Positions 10,661 to 22,263 of a stretch of 64,000 nt of DNA are shown here, piece after piece (the stretch's first letter is position 1; every line of letters starts with the position of its first letter). Where the stretch lies: assembly GCA_028023455.1 (NCBI GenBank), contig JAQFVV010012496.1:1490001-1554000 (forward strand). The letters are read 5' to 3'. The notes below the pieces were generated by a model, which did no database searches, was not told where the DNA came from, and worked only from the letters and a program-made list of their open reading frames with translations. Position numbers and translations under genes: made by a program. Source of the DNA: Epiperipatus broadwayi. Taxonomy: Eukaryota > Onychophora > Udeonychophora > Euonychophora > Peripatidae.

Positions 10661-11307
10661 ATTGCCAATTCCTCAACAAGCTTTGTGATAAATGCTTAGC
10701 TAGAGAGAGCATTTAAAATATCTCTGTCAGGACTCCCCCCCCAAACTTCTGACCATGGTTTTGTGCTTTGGCACTCCTCAGAGGTGCTAGGGTAGGTTCA
10801 GACACTAGATCTAAAAATGCCAACCCAAAGCCAGCATTTAACTAAAAGCTATGACTCTTATTTTGACTATTTATAATCTCTGCCTTAAGTCTTATGCAAT
10901 TTTATATTTCTAAGACTACTATTATATGGATCTATGACTCTTATTTCGACTATTTATAGTCTGTGCATTAAGTCTTATGCAATGTTATATTGCTAAGACT
11001 ACTAATATATGGTATGGTTGCAGATCTCTCAGCCCCATATAGCTATTTTAATTGGATAGCTGGGTTTGAAGATATGTAGGTGTCTGAAAATTTCAGAATT
11101 TTCCATTCAATAGATAACTTTTAGTTAAATGCTGGCTTTGGGTTGGTGTTTTTAGATCTAGTGTCTGAATCTATCCTAGCACTTCTCTGAGGAGTGCCAA
11201 AGCACGAAACCATAGTCAGAGGTTTGAGGGGGGGGGTCCTGACAGATATTTTAAATGCTTTCTCTAGCTAAGCATTTAATCACAAAAGTTGTTGAGGAAT
11301 TGGCAAT
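10661..11307. repeat. Fold-back element, 647 bp
   Basis: Arms 10661-10855 and 11115-11307 are inverted copies with roughly 90% identity, starting attgccaattcctcaacaa at both outer ends. The loop has two tandem 83-bp units (10849-10931 and 10932-11014) beginning ctatgactcttattt. A third fragment of that unit lies just outside the element near 11357. Poly-C/G runs sit symmetrically in both arms. There is no clear target duplication and no transposase. It is a non-autonomous element of unknown superfamily. Confidence 0.75.
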
Positions 11308-12670
11308 TCTCAATGTTTATAACTTACAAGCTTAAGAGTATAGGGTCATGTGATCTATGACTCTTATTTTGACTATTTGTTTAGTTATATCATTTAAAAT
11401 CTATACTTCTTTCAATTTAACAACTTTTCTTCTTCATATTAATTTGGATATTAAAAAAGATTTTATGTTTACGATATTAAATGTTTTTGAAACATGTAGT
11501 AAGAGATTTGGAAGCATCATTCAACAAAATGTATAATTAAAATCACTTATCTAATAAGTTTAATTAGTTCACATCAATAAGAAATAAGTTGAATATACAA
11601 GATGTGACAAATTGTAACGTGTATCCTAATTGCATCGTAATCACAAGAATAATGAGCAATGAACATTCATGTTTGAACATGTTTAAGCTAACACACAACT
11701 GTTAATTAGCTATTAAGATGATAATAAATATGCATTCTGGGAATTAAATTGTTACCCCTCATACATACATTAAAAAAAAAGAATTTTTTTTATTGTAGTT
11801 TGTTTTTTAAGTAAATTTAAACAATACAAAATTTTCTCTGTTTATTATTAACATCTGCATCAAGAACAATATAATTCACTCTACTTACTCCAGAGCCACC
11901 TATTGGATGATTAAACACTCAATGAATAATAAATGTAATTCTCAAATTAATTTTTGAACATTGACCATCTTCAGTGAATAGGATTGAATCCACACTTCTA
12001 ACAAACATCTTTAACCTCTTTTATGCCAACCAAGTTAATAACATGGTTTTAAACTCAAGCCTATATGCTCGTATACCCAGACATATCTGCGACTAGACCA
12101 ACAAATATTTAATTAAGTTTACAAGTTTTAATTAGAAGGATGAGCCTTATGACAAAACAATAATCTTATTACCATTGCATAAATCTTGTACTGTAACCAA
12201 TCCACAACTTAAACAAGGGCAGAGATTAAAACTTATATGAATTGAGGTGTTGTTTTTTTTTTTTTTGGATAATGACCGTTAGATACAACATTATCATTAC
12301 TGACTTTAAAGTCAATTAATTGCTTTATCAATTTATTGAATGTACTGCTGAAAATATCGCAAAACAATTATATGTAGCATATGCAAGTTAGTTAACGACT
12401 CTGTATAGACGATTCTCATATTATATAAACATCACAAACCAAAATCAATACTTAGCATACAAAATTATAAAATATTATGCACGTATATCAGTTTATTAAT
12501 TACCGATAAGAATACAAATGAAAAAAATCTAGTAAAGTGATCCCAAACATATATATATAAATACAATTATATTGCCTATACTGAATATAATGTAATTTAG
12601 AAGTGATTTGAACCCAGCCTGAATTTTGCCCATCTCTCTTCTGTGTATTTAAATGGATATATTAAGGTTC
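11308..12670. other. Unexplained stretch with one dispersed repeat
   Basis: Positions about 11605-11765 are diverged from 16620-16760 plus 17090-17125: shared words include tgtttaagctaacaca, ctgttaattag and ctgggaattaaatt. This indicates an unnamed dispersed repeat. The rest holds no recognisable coding or RNA gene. Confidence 0.5.
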
Positions 12671-13036
12671 TGCATATGAGGGGTCAGAATGACTTAAGGT
12701 CAATATGGGTATGCCAAAAATATTGGCATCACCATGGGCTTTGAACATATCATCATCAGATTTTCAATGATATGGATAGCTAAAGAGTTGGGGAGGATTA
12801 AAGCCTGTCCATTAAAGTTTGAAGATTTGTTATCTTAAAATATAATCCGAGCACTGATTATGTATATGTGTGGGAAATGATGATCTGGAACAATTGATGA
12901 GTGCTGGTCCAGAACAAAATAGTATGCTGGAGATCATTTACCTTTTTCAGATGTATGTGGTCATATGTATTGGTGGTATAAGATGGAGTAAATGAATGAA
13001 GTGAGCTTGAAATTCAGGGATTCAAACCCCCTCTAA
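12671..13036 (+). repeat. S2 repeat, near full-length copy
   Basis: About 370 bp. It begins tatgaggggtcagaatgac, passes through the conserved cagattttcaatga and gcctgtccattaaag blocks, and ends ggattcaaacccc. Other long copies are at 28434-28822, 30589-30978, 31297-31676 and 47131-47417. The 3' end carries a tRNA B-box-like string, and a plausible A-box-like string lies about 40 bp upstream. That would put a tRNA-like region at the end of the unit, which is odd for a SINE, so the SINE label is tentative. Confidence 0.7.
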
Positions 13037-13130
13037 TTAATTCAATATCTAATCAATCTCCTTTTACACTTTACTTTATGCAATAGCAAATTTTATTAAT
13101 TAATCTGATTGTTCAACAATATTCTTCAAA

Positions 13131-13173
13131 AGACCTCACTGACGACAGCCAGAGCTAGAAACTGGTCTGGGGA
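13131..13173 (+). ncRNA. Hammerhead ribozyme core outside HR1
   Basis: Core CTGACGA at 13139-13145, stem II AGC/GCT around loop CAGA, then GAAAC, a 2-nt loop tg and GTC (predicted cleavage after C13167). Stem I pairs acctca with tgggga over five positions. The outer stem seen in HR1 is absent and the flanks do not match HR1. It is either the last remnant of an HR1 copy or a separate hammerhead repeat. The stem II sequence differs from the GGC/GCC type in a compensated way, which supports a real structure. Confidence 0.65.
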
Positions 13174-13174
13174 T

Positions 13175-14000
13175 AGGGGTATTCAGAAATGCCTGCTATT
13201 AGCATGCTCATTATATAATAATAATACTTATTGTCTCTTACAATTTTCACAAAATTACATGAAGCATTTAAAAAAGATTGTTAAATAATCAAAAAAAACA
13301 TGGGATAAATTAATAAAATTTGAAAAATGTTTAACGTGCAAAAGGAGTTGATTTGCTACAACTAGGGTACTGAATATGCAAGATGTTTATGTTTCCCATT
13401 TGGTAGCTTTTGTTTCTTTAATAAAAATAATTTATTCTAAGTGGATAGAAAGAAGGGCCTATCTAGAATGGGAATGGTATAATGACAATATCAAGCTATC
13501 AGTAGAGGCATGGAGATGTCTCTGCTCATCTTCTAGGGAAGGTAGTCATCTGTGAATGATTGCAATACGATGCAACTGAGATGAAGGACGAACTAATAAA
13601 AACTAAAAAAAACTGCATTTCAATTACACTATTATCAGTGAATTATCAAATTTTAATTATAGTATAGAAATTATAAACAATCATACAAATATCATAAAGT
13701 AAGCTAATCACTGGTATTTGCTGTAAGTGGAAAATATTACATAAACAGAATCTGTATCTTTTTTATCTTATTACTTTTACATTACTCTTTTCTATTTGTT
13801 TGCTTTCTCAATATCTTCTTACTAACATTGTTAGTAAGCAAAAGCAAAGCAGGAGAATGACAGTAACCTATAACTGATAATCAGTCATACCAATAACGTT
13901 AGTCCAAAGTAAATGAGAGAAAGCATTAAAATTTTATGAATGAGCTACGATTGTCAGAAATACGACAGCTCTCTACCTGAAGGAAGGCCAAAAAACTAAG
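13175..14000. other. AT-rich stretch, nothing recognised
   Basis: No coding, RNA or repeat feature was recognised between the orphan hammerhead and HR1 copy 2. Confidence 0.5.
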
Positions 14001-14013
14001 TAGCAAAGTATTA

Positions 14014-14562
14014 TAAACAAGGCAGAACTCTCCATACAGTAGTGCCACCCTGTGCCAACCAGAGTAATTAATGGGTGCCAGAAGGCTTGTGCATAAAATC
14101 CCTATCTAATGCATACTCATCCAATATCTCCAGACTAGTTTCGTCTTGTGGCCTTCACCAGTGAGGAGCTTTGGATCTGAGAGCACTGCATCTAGATCTT
14201 AGGATCTAATGCAACCCTCTAGCAACCACCTTTTATCTCTACTTAACTATAAAACTACGAGAATGAAATTGAAAACACAAAAATATTTTCAATCTAAGCT
14301 CAATAGCTTATATAGTCATATGGGTCTGAATTCAGTTCAGCATCCATACATTTTGGTGTCTTTGGCTCTTTAACAACCATAGACACCACTATCCTATTAG
14401 GCAGGATTGGTGTTAAACCATCAAGCATCACATGATCACTATCTCTTATACTAGCACATAATTGTTTATAAACAGGTGGCGCTACTGAATGGAGAGTTTT
14501 GCCTTGTTTATAAACAATTATGTGCTAGTATAAGAGATGGTGATCATGTGATGCTTAATGGT
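14014..14562 (-). mobile_element. HR1 copy 2, with terminal hairpin
   Basis: Flanked by tagcaaagtatt (14002-14013) and tagtaaagtatt (14563-14574), 12 bp with one transition. On the plus strand it runs from aaggcagaactctcc through the long body and a broken hammerhead (14119-14176) to the family end near catcacatgatcac. It then continues through a short ribozyme-free inverted piece (14486-14562), so the terminal about 100 bp form a hairpin. The extra inverted end is a recurring trait of this family. Confidence 0.85.
14119..14176 (-). ncRNA. Hammerhead ribozyme, core mutated (HR1 copy 2)
   Basis: Same architecture as the other HR1 ribozymes, with outer stem, stem I and GAAAC-ta-GTC present. 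The first core reads CTGGTGA instead of CTGANGA, changing the essential A6, and the second stem II strand is GAC instead of GCC. Expected to be inactive. Confidence 0.75.
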
Positions 14563-15522
14563 TAGTAAAGTATTCTGACCCAACACTTGCCATTCCCGTG
14601 ATACCATTTATTCTACCCCTCTCAATATTTAAAGTTGCATTATAAACTTTTATGACCCCCCCCCCAACCCACTTTATAACAGTACTATTATCTGAAGCTA
14701 TGGCAGTTTGAACTATTACAAAATAATGCATCAAAATGGCAACAGCATAGTTACGGCTTTTAAAATAAGAATCATCCAATATTACACACATAAAAAAAAA
14801 TGGAGTCATACTTTAGAGAACACAACTTTTTTAATTCAGTAATAAATTATAAAAACAATTACTTTTTTTTTCGTTTAAAATTAGTATTCTACATATTAAT
14901 TTTTTTAAAAAAAAACTTACCATCATCAGAAAAGTCAGGGAAATATGACTAAAATAGTGTAAACAAAGTAAATATAATCATAATATCAATTTCAACAACT
15001 TTGAATTTATAAATAAAAAAATTCATTAGCACGTGAAAGTCATGTAGTTGAAAAACAAAACCTCTGTGGGTGTTTAAGTTAATTAAAAGTTATTTATGGT
15101 AAACAAAAGCATTCTAAACAAGATATTAAAATCACATTTGGAAAAAAAAAACCCTTTCTGATTTTAAAAAAATGAATAGGAAACGATAAATAATCGGTTC
15201 AGTGTGGTGATTTAAGTGATGGCAAGTTATAAAAATAGCTATGATGAGCTAAGGGATTAAGATAATCTACCCTGCTACGAGCGATATGTGTTGAAAATAT
15301 AAAAGGTCTGACAATGCGACACCAAACAGTGTTTCCACAATTATTCTTGCAATATTTGTTACAAGCCAATAAACATCACATGACTACCATCTCTTACGCT
15401 TGTGTATAACTGTTGTTAAAACAGTCAAAACTCACTATATATATATTGCCACACACAGCGAGCTAGAGTAATCAATGGATGCCAGAAGGCTTGTGCATAA
15501 AATCCCCATCTAGTGCCTACTC

Positions 15523-15581
15523 GTCCAATATCCCCAGACTAGTTTCTGGCTTATTGCCTTCGTCAGTGAGGAGGCTTGGAT
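15523..15581 (-). ncRNA. Type I hammerhead ribozyme (HR1 copy 3, left)
   Basis: On the minus strand: outer stem strand ATCCAA, stem I TCCTCA/TGGGGA (all six positions paired, one G-U), core CTGACGA, stem II GGC/GCC around loop AATAA, then GAAAC, loop ta and GTC. This is one of the best-formed copies in the window, with no core mutation visible, and is predicted to self-cleave after GTC. Confidence 0.9.
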
Positions 15582-16079
15582 CTGAGAGCCCTGCATCTAG
15601 ATCTTAGGATCTAATGCAACCCTCCAGCAACCATCTTTTATCTCCATTTACTACAAAACCATGACTCTTAAACTGAAAACACCTTAATGCTTTCAATCCA
15701 AGCCCATTAGCTTATATAGTCATATGGCATCCATTGATTACTCTAGCTTGCTGTGTGTGGCAATATGTATAGTGAGTTTTGCCTGTTTTACCAAGTTATA
15801 CACAAGCATAAGAGGGGGTGGTCATGTGATGCTTATTGGCTTAAAACCAATCCTGCCTAATAGGATGTGGTGGCTATGGTTATTAGAGAACCAAAGACAC
15901 CAAAATGTATGGGTACTGAACTGGGTTCAGACCCATATGACTATATAAGCTAATGGGCTTGGATTGAAAACCTTAAGGTGTTTTCAGTTTAAGACTCATG
16001 GTTTTGTAGTTAAATGGAGATAAAAGGTGGTTGCTGGAGGGTTGCATTAGATCCTAAGATCTAGGTGCAGTGAACTCAG

Positions 16080-16138
16080 ATCCAAGGCTTCTCACTGACG
16101 AAGGACATAAGCCAGAAACTAGTCTGGGGATATTGGAT
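16080..16138 (+). ncRNA. Type I hammerhead ribozyme (HR1 copy 3, right)
   Basis: Plus-sense partner of the ribozyme at 15523-15581, about 0.5 kb away. The core CTGACGA, GAAAC and GTC are intact. Stem I TTCTCA/TGGGGA pairs fully with two G-U pairs. Stem II is weakened (GGA against GCC). The outer stem ATCCAA/TTGGAT is perfect. Confidence 0.85.
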
Positions 16139-16254
16139 GAGTAGGCACTAGATGGGGATTTTATGCACAAGCCTTCTGGCATCCATTGATTACTCTAGCT
16201 TGCTGTGTGTGGCAATATATATTGTGAGTTTTGCATGTTTTAATATTTGTTACA

Positions 16255-17990
16255 TTATAATGAAGCTTTTAATTTTTTTTTTTACTCCAATGGAAATAAA
16301 AACCTTTAGTTTATTTTGTATATACACAAAGTTTCCAACTCAAATATAAACTAAAAAGAGTACAATGATCAAATGATAATACTTGTTCATCATTGATAAT
16401 AGTTTGGCATTGCTTGTCATGCCTTTAACAATATATTCGAGTTGTACTACTATTTTAATGAGCCCCTTATAACAGCAAATTTATTAACAAATCAAACTAT
16501 ACCTGAAAAATTATTAGTACTATACTTGATTTTTAAAAGCCTCTTCAAACTATTCAATGCAAACAGACCCATTTATAACATATGAGGTGAGACAATTTAA
16601 TTTCTGAAATGGCCATGCGATATCACCTGTGACCTAACTGTATTGAAATCACATGAGTATTGAACATCGGTGTTTGAACGTGTTTAAGCTAACACATGTG
16701 TAAATTTTTAAGCTGATAAAACTAGTTGTTAATTAGATACTGAAAATATAATAAATGTTCGTGCATATGCTTAGGTGTAAAAATGGGTAATAGTGTGCTC
16801 ATTGTGACTTTTTGGCCACAAAAATCAATTACACAACTAGTCCATCCTGCCTATTCATCTGGCTTAGTTCCCTGTGATTTTTAATTACTTCCAAAAATTA
16901 AAACCAGCACTGAAAGGTCAAAGCTTTTGTACTGTAACAAATATTTGAAAAAGTGTGACACAGCTGCTCAACAATATGCCCAAACATAAATACCAGATAT
17001 GCTTCCAGAAATGGGAACACCATTTTAATCAGTGTACAGCTGCATAAGGGAACTACTTTGAGGTGATAATAGCCACTAGTGTACATTTCGCTTCTGGGAA
17101 TTAAATTATCACACGTCTTACATAAATTGTGATAGTATTCTTCTTAGTAATTCTTAAAATGTTTTTTCTCTCCTCATTTCCAATAAAATTATCATGAATA
17201 CGTAGCCCATTATGCGATAGTAAATTAAACTAGCCAAAGATGAGGTCGGTTATACTTTTAAAGTTACAATTAATTTCGTTAATCCACTGCATGGATATAT
17301 CAAGCATAGAGATGCTTTCTCCATACATAAATTTGGCTGACGAATATAAGATTTAGTTGATTTTGTTTACCCCTCTTCCTACTACTAGTACACTAATGTA
17401 TTAAATTTGATAAATAAAGCCTTCATTAATATTTTGATACAACTTTTTGTTGTTGATTATGTAATGGGCTTAAAGTACACTATACTGACATAGTGTATAG
17501 TTAAGTATGATTCATGATTGTTAATATCTAAACAAATCAGATTTATGTACGAGAAAATGGTAATATTTTAACCATCAAAACATAAGTAGATAATAGATGA
17601 AAGTAACTAATTATATCCTCTCATTATAATAGAAGTGAGATTGAGTGCCAAATTTGCCTAGGAGAACCATAGAAAGTCCTTTTCCATTCAGAGTTACATA
17701 GTATTAGTTTAATTGAGAAAAATTGTAGAACCTATTTTTAGCCTTTTTATAAAGAAATTAGCTTTTTACAATCTTTGTTTGGGATTGTGTTACCTTCAGA
17801 AAGTTTGGAAATTCCAATGGAAATTATTTAATGACTTAAATACAATGTATAAAAAAATATATATATAAAACTTTTTAAAATAATTTTAGTGTTTTATTAT
17901 TAATAATTATTGGTGCTTGTGAGTGTTCAAGAATACCAAGATGGCAGCCCATATTTTTGATGAATATATTGTTTCGAGGACTTACCAGGA
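16255..17990. other. Mostly unexplained stretch
   Basis: Positions about 16620-17125 share segments with 11605-11765 (tgtttaagctaacaca, ctgggaattaaatt), defining a dispersed repeat of unknown type. The remainder, including 17130-17990, shows no recognisable gene or repeat. Confidence 0.5.
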
Positions 17991-18214
17991 TATGTTTAAA
18001 AAATTAATGATAAAATTTAAAAAAAGGAATAAATTCTGATAAATTTCATTAACAATCTTTATTTCATTTTTTTTTTTTCTTAAATCAAAGCATAAAGAAT
18101 AAATTCCAATAAATTTAACTGACAAGAAATAAACCAAAAAAAAAAAAATTCATTAATTTACTTTTTAATTTAACTAAACAACACAGCTTCAGGAAATTGT
18201 AGGCCCTCCACTCA

Positions 18215-18506
18215 TTTTGTAAGTGTTTTTGGGGGAAGTAAAAAACAAAATTGAAATAAATATTGTTAATGAAATTTATCAGAATTTATTCCTTTTTTTT
18301 AAATTTAACATTAATTTTGTAAATGTTTTTTTGGGGAAATAAAAAAAAAATTGAAATAAAGATTAATAAAATTTATCGGAACTTATTCCTTTTTTTTAAA
18401 TTTAACATTAATTTTGTAAATATTTTTTGGGGAAATAAAAAAAAAATTGAAATAAAGATTAATAAAATTTATCGAAATTTATTCCTTTTTTAAAAAATTA
18501 ACATTA
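18215..18506. repeat. Minisatellite, three units of about 97 bp
   Basis: Units begin near 18215, 18312 and 18410. Each contains ggggaaataaaaaaa-like, attgaaataaa and tttattccttttt strings. Units two and three are most similar. Fragments of the same unit occur inverted just upstream (about 18000-18180). It is AT-rich with alternating poly-A and poly-T tracts and has no coding potential. Confidence 0.75.
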
Positions 18507-18728
18507 ATTAATGTTGGCAGATTGTTAATGAAATTTATCAAAAAAGGCTACCATCTTGGTTTTCCTAAAACTCAAAAGTAATTAATAATTCTTATATAAA
18601 TTTATAAGTTAAAAGAAATACTATTCAAAGATTAATAAATGAGATAGTTTTTTTGTAATTAGTTTAATATTATTGAAATTAATGAGCATTGATGATATTA
18701 GACCTTTCACACATGCAGACTCAAAATG

Positions 18729-19809
18729 CACCTGGGTCTCTTTTTACGCGGACTTATTTAACACGATTTTGAAGTTACGCGAATAGCACATTATTGGAAT
18801 TCGACTTTCATCTTAGTAATTTCAATATTTTCAGTGCTTTATAATAGTAAAATTTTATGCAATAATAAAATTAAAATCATGATTTCCACATTTTATGTAT
18901 ACACACATTAAATTTTACAAGATTATATAATGTAAATTTGTTCAAACATTGTGCGTGTTAATTTTGCATTTTAAATCACATTCTGTTTTTGCTTTTTAAA
19001 AAAGTACGTAATCAATTATTAATCATTTAGTGTCCGCAAGTTTATTTTTAAAAGGTGAGTAATAGCAGTGGGCACAATTAAATTTGACAATTAAAATCTG
19101 ATTTTTAATTGTAATTAACAATTTAAAAATTACTTACTGGTGACTTGAAATGAATGTGATGTAAAACAAAATTTGACTTTTAAACGGAATTGAAAATTAA
19201 AGCCAAAAATAAGAATTTAATTTTTAGTTGTTGGTTTTAATTAAATTTTTCCCAGCAGTGGTGAATAAATGTCTTTTTATCATCATAAGTCTAAGTTCAT
19301 AAACAATTAATAAAATCATTGTCTCAAAGATTAATTGCTAATTACGTTGTCAACAGAAAACCGTTAACACAACATGAGAGTGAACTTGGCGTTAGTTGTA
19401 TTTCCTCTTGTGAGAATCTGATTTTTTTACCAGTTTGCAAACGAACGTGTGTTTCAGCAAATAGCGATAATAATTAAAATGTGTATAAAAAAAATGTAAA
19501 TTACTGTACTGTAAATTATGCATAAAAATATATTATTTTGAATAAAATTAAATATTATAGTTAAAAAAAATTTGTCTTGTATCAATTTTTTTCAAATTTG
19601 AAAATTTTTATTAGTCATATTTTATTTCCTTTTTTTTTTTTTTGCGCGAATTTTAAAGTAATTTTATGTTGGTGCTTTGCTTTTATGCGAATTTTGAAAA
19701 ATCACAGACCGTATCCCCCCTTTTTCAATGTAAGTTACGTCTATTTTTGCGCGATTTCGTTTGCACGTTTTCTGAGGAACCTATCTATCGCGTAAACGAG
19801 ACCCAGGTG
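18729..19809. mobile_element. Tigger/pogo-like non-autonomous element, copy A
   Basis: 1081 bp with terminal inverted repeats CACCTGGGTCTC at both ends, extending into a tttacgcg motif. It is followed on the right by TA, and the left TA has decayed to TG. Subterminal regions carry repeated acgcg and gcgcgaattt words, and the element is CpG-rich compared with its surroundings. TA target duplication and this terminal style fit the pogo/Tigger branch of Tc1/mariner. No transposase frame: the open segment at 19577-19795 is fortuitous. Copy B lies at 26268-27294. Confidence 0.8.
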
Positions 19810-19811
19810 TA

Positions 19812-20660
19812 TAACTAAATTTTCAATGAAAATAATTTTCATGCATATTATTTTTCACATTTCGTTCTTAGATTAATAGAATTTACACACGTCTTTAATA
19901 TATTACAGTGTGTGTATATGAATTTATATTCCAGCATGTATGTTTAAGTTTCATGTGCATATTCATAAATATATTTGGCTAAATTAGCTTTTAATTTTTT
20001 TTCCAACTCTTTTTTAATTATAAATTTATTTTAACTTTGATGATCGATTAAAATAGCTATATCTTTTAAATTTAAAATTACTATCTTCCTAGCGAAATGT
20101 TTTTTCGAGTAGGGCACCCTCCATTCTTACAATGCAAATATAGAGGGAGCTTATATATTACACTGGGAATAACTTGCAAGGAAGCTCATTGCAAGCTGAT
20201 GGTTAATGTTTATTCTATGATACAGCTGTAGTGGGAAAGCTGATTGGCCATTTCTTGTAACTTGATATATTAGTTTGTAATTATAAGTTAAGAGTCAATT
20301 GACTGGCTACGTTATTTACAACTTCTTAGGAGTTGTCGATTTATATTATTTCCACTTTATTATCAATTTAGAACTGTAATTGCTGGACAAACTGTAACAG
20401 ACATTTAAATTACATATGTAAAAAAAATCAGCTATAAGTTTTATAAATACATTTTTATTATTATTGAAAATGATAAAAGTGCAATAGAAATAAGAAAAAT
20501 CAAGTAGACAATAAATCTGGAATAAATTGGAGAATTTAGAATTGAGTTTATATCAAAAATAGTATAAGATTTCAAAAAGGATACATAAGAAATAATCTTT
20601 AGTAGAATATAAAATACATTATGTAACAGTGTTCGACTTAAAAATAAAACATCTAAATTC
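19812..20660. other. AT-rich stretch, nothing recognised
   Basis: No recognisable gene. The ORF at 20441-20662 is low-complexity and hydrophobic, as expected from AT-rich DNA, and is not called. Confidence 0.5.
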
Positions 20661-20675
20661 ATTATAGTGACTATT

Positions 20676-21186
20676 AATGATGTATTTTAATTACATTTAT
20701 ATATCGGACTATTTCCAACATCTAATAAAGCATTGCATGTCTTTAGAAAAATTTAACTTTATTTCAATATTCCAAATACATTCAACTGTTAGTAAAAGCA
20801 CACAGGTTATGATATGCACAACGTTTCGAAAGGTATTATTCTCCTGCCTTCTTCGGGTGTTGTTGGCCTGACCAGTGGCAGAACAAGCATGGGAATTGAA
20901 CATGGGCCCTTAGATTCATAAATATTGAAATTTAAGGTAACGCTCTAATCGACTATCATTGGCAGGATGGCTGTTGGTTAGTGTTACATTAGAATTCAAT
21001 ATTCAAGAATGTAAGAGTCCAGATTCGATTCCCATGCTAGTACTGCCACTGGACAGGCCAGCAACATCTGAAGAAGATGGGAGAATAAATACCTTTCGAA
21101 ACATCTGAATGTATTTAGTTAAATTTTTCTGAGGACATTCAATACTTATATTAGATGATGGAAATAGTCCAATATATAAATACAAC
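20676..21186. mobile_element. Fold-back element F1 with opposed hairpin-GAAAC motifs
   Basis: Flanked by an 11-bp direct repeat tagtgactatt (20665-20675 and 21187-21197). The outer arms contain ggactatttcc and, inverted, ggaaatagtcc. The inner arms carry a hammerhead-like module: CTGAAGA, a hairpin region with ggagaataaatacc, then GAAAC at 21068-21102 (plus) and a mutated counterpart at 20823-20856 (minus). A second copy is at 24494-24722. The 11-bp duplication and palindromic layout echo HR1, suggesting a related mobilisation route. Confidence 0.7.
21068..21102 (+). ncRNA. Hammerhead-like module, incomplete
   Basis: CTGAAGA at 21068-21074 fits the CUGANGA core with N7 = A, and GAAAC lies at 21098-21102. 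The intervening segment can form only a weak stem. No clear stem III with a UH cleavage site follows, so catalytic ability is doubtful. The minus-strand partner at 20823-20856 has lost the core T. Confidence 0.35.
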
Positions 21187-21424
21187 TAGTGACTATTCAT
21201 TATATTTTTATTTTCAAAAAAAAAATGTTGAAATTACTGCTAATCAAATTTATCACACTTTATTGCATTTCGATTTTAAAAACAAAAAAATCTGTGACTT
21301 AAAAAACATCTTTCAAATGTTAACTAATTATTTCTAAATCTTTGAGTCATGTGACTAAGACATGCAAAAAGTTACATATGTACTTAAAAAAAAAAAAAAC
21401 AAAATTCAACATTTGAAATAAGGG

Positions 21425-22262
21425 AGATGTGATGCACGGTGACATCTCCTTATATGGAATCAGGAATCTCTCAGCAACTATGCCCAGAGAAACCTGTTAG
21501 CCATTTTAACTTCCCTTTCCATTCTTCGCCCTAAGTTTTCCCATATTCTTCCCTATCCTGCTCCATCCCATTTCTACAACATAATCTTTGTCAACTCCAT
21601 GACCTTTATATCTAAATCCCTCTTATCTTCTCCCAAACCCAGCACAAAAACCATGTTCTTCCACAACTTCCTTATTGGTAAAAATTTGTGCTTTCAGGCA
21701 TTTACAGATGCCTAATATTTTCTATGCCTTCCCTACACAACTTGCAGACTAAATCACTCACATTTTTCCATTTATGTGTATATTCCTTTGTGTTAAAGAT
21801 CCCATTTGAGCCTTAAGCAGTCAACCACTTTCCTTACTATTATCATAAATTAACTCGCAACAATATTCTGTTTACTTCTATATATTTTTAAACTCTTTTT
21901 ACTCTCCATACTAGTTCTCCATCTCTCCAACTCCCTATTCCTTATTAATGCATCCATTCTTCTAACCCATTCCTTAACACTATAACACTCAACAATTCTC
22001 CTAATACAATCATCCTATCTTTTGTATAAGTATACTGACATAAATTCTTTATCCAAATCTTCTTCATACCGCATTACCTTTCTCACCCATCTTGTTGCCT
22101 GCCTTTTACTTCTAACCCAATTAAATACTATTTTGGCGATACTTTTATTATCCATAAACTGTAATCTACCGAACATTTTCATTTTGCTTTATGCATCTCT
22201 CATATAAAATCTTGACCATCCCATTTCTCCTTGAATTGCCCCCTTTGCCATCCACACATTCT
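21425..22262 (-). mobile_element. CR1/L2-like LINE, 3' fragment
   Basis: Matches the 3' part of the larger element at 32985-37270. On the minus strand it covers the post-catalytic region, the C-terminal zinc-knuckle segment and the 3' untranslated tail ending near cggtgacatctcc and a gatgtgatg string. It is 5'-truncated at about 22262, where HR1 copy 4 abuts it. Multiple frameshifts are present. It is a fossil. Confidence 0.75.
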
Positions 22263-22263
22263 G

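Larger units (their letters stand above)
15364..16241. mobile_element. HR1 copy 3, palindromic, two opposed hammerheads
   Basis: An 878-bp insertion flanked by a perfect 13-bp repeat aatatttgttaca (15351-15363 and 16242-16254). The order is left end, body with a minus-sense ribozyme (15523-15581), an internal end pair near 15730-15850, then the longer inverted body with a plus-sense ribozyme (16080-16138), and the right end gagttttgcatg. The arms 15400-15725 and about 15915-16240 are near-identical inverted copies. The perfect duplication suggests one of the youngest copies. A TATATAAGC string at about 15943 and its mirror could act as a promoter element, but this is speculation. Confidence 0.85.

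Noticed and set aside
16100-16170. Long stem III from CTAGT pairing with the ACTAG 25 bases downstream
   Set aside because: The downstream strand is followed by A rather than the U needed at position 16.1. The 2-nt-loop stem III with GUC fits the hammerhead rules and stem I far better.
15724-16349. ORFs of 74 and 65 codons sharing an N-terminal sequence
   Set aside because: The shared part is only the repeated HR1 body near gcatccattgattactc. Chance frames in a repeat.
19577-19795. 72-codon ORF
   Set aside because: It lies wholly within the Tigger-like element in poly-T-rich sequence. Copy B does not keep the frame.
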